Shown here: one piece after another, positions 57,909-64,000 of the stretch
Layout: each line of letters begins with the position of its first letter
How positions within the stretch are numbered: the stretch's first letter is position 1
Origin: Glandiceps talaboti
Lineage: Eukaryota > Hemichordata > Enteropneusta > Spengelidae
Length of the DNA: 64,000 bases
NCBI RefSeq assembly: GCF_964340395.1
Contig: NC_135549.1
Coordinates: 15,059,342-15,123,341, forward strand
Direction: 5' to 3'
Position numbers and translations under genes: made by a program
The notes under the pieces: model-generated
The model's database searches: none
Told to the model about the DNA's origin: nothing
The model's input: only the letters and a program-made list of their open reading frames with translations

Positions 57909-58344
57909 ACGGACCGGTGTCGAACGTGAGTCTATTTATTTTGTTTTAGACTAAGAAATTCTGATAAAATATTGATATTCATGTCCTGTTCATTCTACAT
58001 GCTTTTCGAAGCTTAGCCAAATCATTTCGATATTCGCGAACAGTCACCACACGACTTGTTTAGCGTAACGTACTGTACAATTCGTACTCCGATCGGTCAT
58101 AAAATCACATCATCACGAGTGAGTCACTGTTTGACCTTTTTGTTTACGTCGATTTTTCTCGAACTGTCGGGTCGCTTCTACGTCGCTTATAAAAACACGA
58201 TCAAAACAGCGCAAATGTCAAATAGAAGAAGACGTTACTTACACGATATTATTGCTGGTCATGTTTACCGATTTTGACAATTTGGATGATCTTATTTACA
58301 GACCAAGTCTACACCGGCGAAGTCGGTGGTATTGGAGAGACACC

Positions 58345-59262
58345 ATGGAATCAAATAAACAACTCTTGCTACGATGCCAATCCAAACATGGAAGATATAC
58401 AGTTGAGGGATTGACTCTAAATTCTACTGTGAGCAGCCTGATGCAAAAGATATATGCATTGACCGGTATCCCGAGCCAATCACAAGTCATCCTGTACGGT
58501 TACCCGCTCAAAAGTTTGAACCTGTCAAACAAAAATGCTCTCCTACGTACACTACCATTCCGTTCTGGGGATACTATGATAGTGGAGGAAAATCCATCTG
58601 CAGGCCCTGCAAAACGTGTGAACAGAGTAAAAAGTCCATCAATGGAAGGGCGGCTGAGGAGACTTCCTGTTCCTGCAGACAATTCTTGTCTATTTTCTAG
58701 TATCTCTTTTCTGATAGAAAATGGACAACCATCCTCAGATACAGTTGAACAACTGAGAGAGCTGATAGCCAGAACAGTATCTAAAAATCCAAATATCTAT
58801 ACTTCAGCTTTCCTTGGAAGAGATAATGCTGAATACTGTGCATGGATTATGAGCAAAGAGGCTTGGGGTGGTGCTATTGAAATCGCTATACTCTCTGAAT
58901 TTTATGGTGTCGAGATTGATGTCATTGATATCCAGTCTGCACATATAAATCGTTTTGGGGAGTCAAAAAGCTATAAAAACAGGCTTCTGGTCATCTATGA
59001 CGGAGTTCATTATGACCCTTTGGTCTTAGAAACAGGTGATCCTGACAATCCCATCCAGACTACATTTCCCACAACAGATGATGTTGTCTTGGCTGAGGCA
59101 CTGTCCTTAGCTGAAGAAGCAAGGCAGATGAAACACTACACAGATTTGGAGAGATTCAAATTACGCTGTATAGACTGTAACATTGGACTCACAGGCTATG
59201 GAGAAGCCGAGTATCATGCTTCCAAGACCGGACATACTAATTTTGGAGAAGTCGAAGTGTAG
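58345..59262 (+). CDS. YOD1: YOD1-type OTU deubiquitinase
   Basis: One coding exon, 305 aa, stop TAG. The start is set at 58345 (CACCATGG, strong Kozak), downstream of an acceptor ending at 58301; the upstream in-frame codons are probably intronic. Residues ~6-82 form a UBX-like fold (VGYP-type YGYPLKSLNLS, FRSGDTMIVEE). The OTU domain follows: catalytic D112 and C115 in VPADNSCLFSS, then EYCAWI, WGGAIEI, and H222 in VYDG-like VIYDGVHYDPL. A C-terminal C2H2 finger uses C275, C278, H291 and H297 and ends TGHTNFGEV. This is the full YOD1/OTU1 architecture: a cysteine protease that acts with p97/VCP in ER-associated degradation. Human YOD1 is about 348 aa; the difference is a shorter N-terminus. 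It sits head-to-head with PFKFB. Confidence 0.95.
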   Translation: MESNKQLLLRCQSKHGRYTVEGLTLNSTVSSLMQKIYALTGIPSQSQVILYGYPLKSLNLSNKNALLRTLPFRSGDTMIVEENPSAGPAKRVNRVKSPSMEGRLRRLPVPADNSCLFSSISFLIENGQPSSDTVEQLRELIARTVSKNPNIYTSAFLGRDNAEYCAWIMSKEAWGGAIEIAILSEFYGVEIDVIDIQSAHINRFGESKSYKNRLLVIYDGVHYDPLVLETGDPDNPIQTTFPTTDDVVLAEALSLAEEARQMKHYTDLERFKLRCIDCNIGLTGYGEAEYHASKTGHTNFGEVEV

Positions 59263-60306
59263 GACACTTCTAAATATGTGTCTTTGATAATGCTTGCCAT
59301 CATAAGTTATTACTGGTACATGTACAACTTGTGACCTGCTGGGTAGGCATAATATACATGTTTCATAATTTGCCTGATTGAATCAGACTAAGAATACAAT
59401 TTATTATTTATGAGCAATACAATAATTTTGTGTATAACTTATTAAACGTGACTGACATTGAATTTATTGAAAATGGAAATATATAATCATAAAATCAAGC
59501 TTATAATAAGTTACAGTACCCAGGAACAGTGTTTATTGGATAGATCTGTCAACAATTAATTAAAGATATCTTTTGATACTGGATTTTGTATCTTTTGTAA
59601 ACCTGATGATATTTGGTTCTCTTTGTGTACAAAATGGTTGAATATTTATATAGTATTTTGTGTTAGTATAAATCATTGTTTATTTTTAAATTTCACCACA
59701 GTACTTAGTTTAATTAATATTAAATCATCAATAAATACAATGCAATCCTTTCCAGGTAGTCCCAGTCTAGAGGCTATCCATGACTTGAAAACCCTCACTG
59801 AGGAGGATTCAACAACACTGATATTCTCTAGACTATGATAACACCCAGTAAAGTTTGCCAGATGGAGTTCTGGTTTGAGAAATGTCACTATTTTTCTGCT
59901 TGTTTTTATATAGACGTTTGTTATATTTCTGAAATACCAAAAGGCAAAGTGTTTTCTATTTTTAGCTACTTTATAGTATTCACCAGATTCACCATATATT
60001 TGATTATGAAATATCTGACAAGTGTATAAATGTAAACTGTACCGGACATATTATCTACCATACAAAGACACCTGATATGATATGATATGTGTTATGTATC
60101 CTTGAAGCCTTCACTGAATCTCAGGAGGTAAGGGAAATAATGTCACTGCAATAAATGACCCTTTTTTTTTCAAAAATGCATGTATTTTGTCATTTTTCAG
60201 ACTGTATAGTTGTGCCATTTTTATTTCTCAGTGTTCACACAATATCATGTTATATGGGTGTAAGTCCATGATATGACATTTTATATGTAATTACATAACC
60301 TACAAG

Positions 60307-60354
60307 GTTGAACCATAGACCCTCCACCAGGTAGAGGAGGGTCTATGGTTGAAC
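60307..60354. repeat. Short hairpin, family member 2
   Basis: Arms GTTGAACCATAGACCCTCCACC (positions 60307-60328) and its near-complement at 60333-60354 pair with two mismatches over 22 bp around a 4-base loop. It shares the core CCATAGACCCTCCACCA with the hairpin at 30320. Confidence 0.75.
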
Positions 60355-61943
60355 TAACATACAGCCTGGGTATATCTGTACTACAATGACTTTACACATC
60401 AGTTTGGCTCGCTCACTATGTATCACACTACTTGAAATAGTAGTTTTGAACAAAGACAAAATTCAACAATATACTGGTTGGACCCATTGGTTTCTTGTCA
60501 TCTAGGTGGTTATGAAATGATGGATGTCCCAATTTTAGCAAAAGATGATTGATGACATCGATACATTATTACTCTAATGTCAATTCTCTCCTGTTTGACG
60601 GTATATACAATTTTCATGGGTAAATCAAGGTTAAAAGGACATTGTATTGGTTCTCTGCAAGTGAATTCATGTTCTTGGTTTATATACAGTAATCTGCACA
60701 CATACATTCTTACATTGATAAGGGAACACATGTAATGCCTTCCTGATTATTCATATTTTTAGATCATTTTGAGACTGCTACAGTTTTGGTGGGCTTATAA
60801 TGATAGGACATATTGTACATGAAAATAGTCTACTTTTGTACTCTACAATTTCATGAATGCCATGTGATTGTCTCAAGCTGCTGTTGAACAGTTGAATACC
60901 TTAGTTGACAAAGGATTATTTTCATTGAGTTGGTTTTATACTAAGTTTTTTACTCTTATCTTCTGGGATGTTTACAGTCAAGGTTGCTTTTATACCTTCA
61001 ACATGTTTTACATTTATGATTAATCTTTCAATCTATGTTAAAAGTGTATTCAAGTTAGAAATATTTGAATATGTAAAGATAAAACTAATCAGTTGATTCG
61101 AGCTGACAAACATACATGTATCAACATGATCAGAAATGCATTTGGTAGGAACCTTGTATTGGAAAAAATATCTGTACTTACAATAAACAAAACTCAAAAT
61201 TTCATAGCAACTCAAAATGGTCACGTAAACTTATCAACATGAAAGCTTGAAATAGCTGGTGTATAATGCTGTACTCACCAAATGTACAATGAAAATAACC
61301 AGCCATTCCAATACTACAGTATTTTGAACACTAAGGTATGTATAAGGTATATGCAAATTCAAACTGTTTAACATATAGCCATACACAAAAGATCCTCCAT
61401 GCATTGTTCAGCAGAGGACATCATTCACAATAGCACTACTTTACATCAAAGCCTTGAAGTCTGGTTTATTTGTAGATGTAATGCAACACAAATAAAATGA
61501 CATTTTGAATACAGGTAAAGACTTAACATTACATCAATAATAAATAAACAACATTCACTGAGGATGGTAAGTTGTTAAAAACTACCTCAGTTCAACCCAC
61601 AGATTTATTTATTTATTTATTTATTTTTTAACAAGGGTTCCCATCAAAGTAATATAGTTGCCATTAGTGTCTGAGTGAAACTCTCTGCTATTCACAGGTG
61701 TCACTCTCTTGTTAATTTTTGGGCATCTCAAAACTTTGTACAAAATACCAAAGAAGTTTTGCCTGATGTTGCTGTACAATGTATGCCTCAACACAAACTC
61801 ACAGAAATAGTATACTAAACTTCTGTATTTCTAAACATTCAACAAATAATCATCTACACTATACATTCAAATATCATTTATCCAAACACTGTGGGCAGTA
61901 CAAACTTTGTGTAATCATTCATTTGGATAAATGAGAAGACTTG

Positions 61944-62105
61944 AAGGGGAACGCCACTCCAGGAAATAGACATATTTCATAAACTATATGTTCTGATGTT
62001 TCTCTGAAATTGCAAGTAATTGTAGGTGATGAAAAATAATGAAATGACTCTCAAGAACCCATAGTTTTTGAAAATGACTTCATTTCCTGGAGTGGCATTC
62101 CCCTT
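61944..62105. mobile_element. 162-bp MITE with 24-bp terminal inverted repeats
   Basis: Left AAGGGGAACGCCACTCC+AGGAAAT (61944-61967) and right (62082-62105) are reverse complements with one mismatch. Flanks TTG and TTTAA suggest a TTAA- or TTA-type target, but a clean duplication is not visible. No ORF. Confidence 0.75.
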
Positions 62106-63264
62106 TAAATATTAAGAAGAGAAACAATAATACTTACGCCATACAAATAATTATTTGAACCCTTTCTCGCTATTGTGGGAACGTGCAAGCGTTAAACAAT
62201 TATCAAAGGAATTGGCAATCACAATTTATCTAACAATATTTGGCACTATATCACTTGAAGAAAATGCATGTCTGTCCTTGCATATCAGGTTACAGTCAGT
62301 TACTAGCATGCAACAAACATTTTCCTATTCAAAACATACATCTCTATCTTATTTCTTTCCTCAGCTGCAAGAAAGCAATTTTTACTGAAACACAATCGAT
62401 CATCTTTAAGTGCTATGTAAATTCATTTGACAAGGGTCATTTATACAAATAATGCATTGAACACTTTCCATACTTCAAACATTTTCTTCACAGAAAGGGA
62501 CTGTCAAAAACTCATTAGTGAACACAATACATTATCAAAAATATTCTTTTAACCTGCATCAGTACAGAAATTTTGCTTTTAAAATATATAAAAAAAACAA
62601 CCTATTACCATTACTCAGTCATGTGTAAATACACACACACAACATTTGTGAGGTTGTAGGTTAGGTGCAACCAGTGCAGTGTGACCTCTTATGAGGAGAT
62701 AGATGTGATGTCAACTAGATTGTATACACCTTGTTGCCATAGTAGTAAATTATAACAATAGAGACACTCTAAATTTAGAGTCACTCTACTCCTAAATGTC
62801 ACAACTTCACATATGGTGTGCCCCTGCAGGTATTTCTGCTGGTGAACAAAACTAAAAGTGGTCCACAACTAATTTTGTAGTTTTTATTGACCATATATTT
62901 TCATAACACAACACCAGTATAAAAACCAACTACTTTGGTCACATTCATTAATCCTGGTTAAACTAACAACAAAGTTTCTGAGCTTTGTTTATCAGTTCCT
63001 TTATTATTCATTTTATCGTGTGATACAAGATGAGTTTAAAACCAGATCAGATATCTACACTGTAAAAGATACTGTACTTCTTTAGTCCAATCTTTCACGT
63101 ATATTGCTCTCGGAATGCCCACAATATGCACGTAGACATAAATACAGTTACTATTATTACTGTTACTATTAAAGAATGTACAAATATAATTTTACAGAAA
63201 TGACCTGAACTGGACTTCATTAAACAATGAAACTTTCAGAGGGTATAGTTAGATAATTAATACT

Positions 63265-63296
<32 letters not shown>

Positions 63297-64000
63297 ATGT
63301 ACTGTTCAAATATAGTAACAACTTACAAAATTCTGTTCAAATACAAGAAAAGAATTACAATAGATTTCCATAAATTTCAATAGGGACCTTTCATAATATT
63401 AATAAAAGAAATTATCTGATTATTTTTTTATTGCAATTTTAAATGTGATGATTATCAATACTAAATTTGAGGAAGCCTCTGAGATAACACATATGAACAT
63501 TTTTCATCATTGTTAAAATTATACGATGAATGTCTTTACTTAACTGCTTTGAAATATGAACATTTTCCATCACTGATGAATTGGCATGATTAGCTTGTGC
63601 TACTCTACTTTGGGCACACACATATATATATATACATTGTATTATGGTATTTGTGAACCAAATGCTACCAAAAAGCTGTGTGTTTACTTCATATCACAAG
63701 AAATACTATTTTGTGACATCCACTCATGTGATGTTTATATCACCTTCATCTAATCATTCACATCACCATGATGACAGACATTTTGTATGGATGTTGTGGT
63801 GGCCAATTTTATCATAATTTTAATATTCCCAAAAAAATTTCTCTGAGGAAAATATGAGTCACTTATACACATCTGAGTCTAAACTATTACTGCCTTTGCA
63901 AAGTATTTCAAAAAGCTGAATAAAGACAAAATATTGGGAAAATATAGTTAAATCTATATTAAACAATCAAAGTCATGAAACCTGAAACTGAATAGCTCAA

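Larger units (their letters stand above)
59263..64000. other. YOD1 3' region and AT-rich DNA without recognised genes
   Basis: Candidate polyadenylation signals AATAAA occur near 59732 and 60151. The rest holds a hairpin (60307-60354), a TTTA run (61602-61626), an inverted-repeat element (61944-62105) and an AAC microsatellite (63268-63296). I see no coding exons or RNA genes. Confidence 0.5.

Noticed and set aside
58252-58344. In-frame N-terminal extension of YOD1 upstream of 58345
   Set aside because: It spans an acceptor-like TTATTTACAG ending at 58301 and has no similarity to YOD1. The Kozak-strong ATG at 58345 fits the family start of the UBX-like domain.

Overview
This is a stretch of an animal (metazoan) nuclear genome. 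The evidence is GT-AG introns, split coding exons with consistent phases, long AT-rich introns, many microsatellites, short inverted-repeat transposons (MITEs), a Penelope-like fragment and a non-LTR reverse transcriptase fragment. Gene content and genome texture fit a marine invertebrate (amphioxus, hemichordate, echinoderm or lophotrochozoan). I cannot fix the phylum from this sequence.

Layout. (1) 1-4517, plus strand: the 3' part of a leukotriene A4 hydrolase gene, seven coding exons to the stop. One of its exon/donor boundaries is tandemly duplicated, and a long CT microsatellite serves as a polypyrimidine tract. (2) 4518-10479: repeat-rich intergenic DNA with a perfect 200-bp palindromic element. 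(3) 10480-11622, minus strand: an uninterrupted F-box gene with an N-terminal hydrophobic segment. (4) 13606-17427 and 23992-27615, plus strand: two tandem paralogues with the same five-exon, same-phase structure. They encode about 346 and 362 aa proteins combining two N-terminal SAP motifs, two Cys-rich (zinc-type) modules and a core that resembles prokaryotic pRiA4b ORF-3-like proteins. (5) 27616-37722: repeats and probable 3' untranslated DNA. (6) 37723-57774, minus strand: a complete 6-phosphofructo-2-kinase/fructose-2,6-bisphosphatase (PFKFB) gene, 15 coding exons and 478 aa, with an alternative in-frame first exon at 56798-56825. (7) 58345-59262, plus strand: a YOD1-type OTU deubiquitinase, head-to-head with PFKFB across a roughly 120-bp promoter with a perfect CRE. 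(8) 59263-64000: repeats, no gene recognised.

The most interesting signal is a family of six related ~90-nt elements, each in a different PFKFB intron. Read on the host sense strand they have terminal complementarity, an invariant AUGAUUA box near the 5' end, internal CAGA and UGRUGA boxes and an AUGA box near the 3' end. This is the architecture of intronic box C/D snoRNAs. Four copies share a guide-like stretch complementary to a conserved segment of large-subunit rRNA; two carry a different guide. Next in interest are the SAP/pRiA4b-like gene pair, and the repeated observation that tandem arrays here have captured exon 3' ends together with their splice donors.
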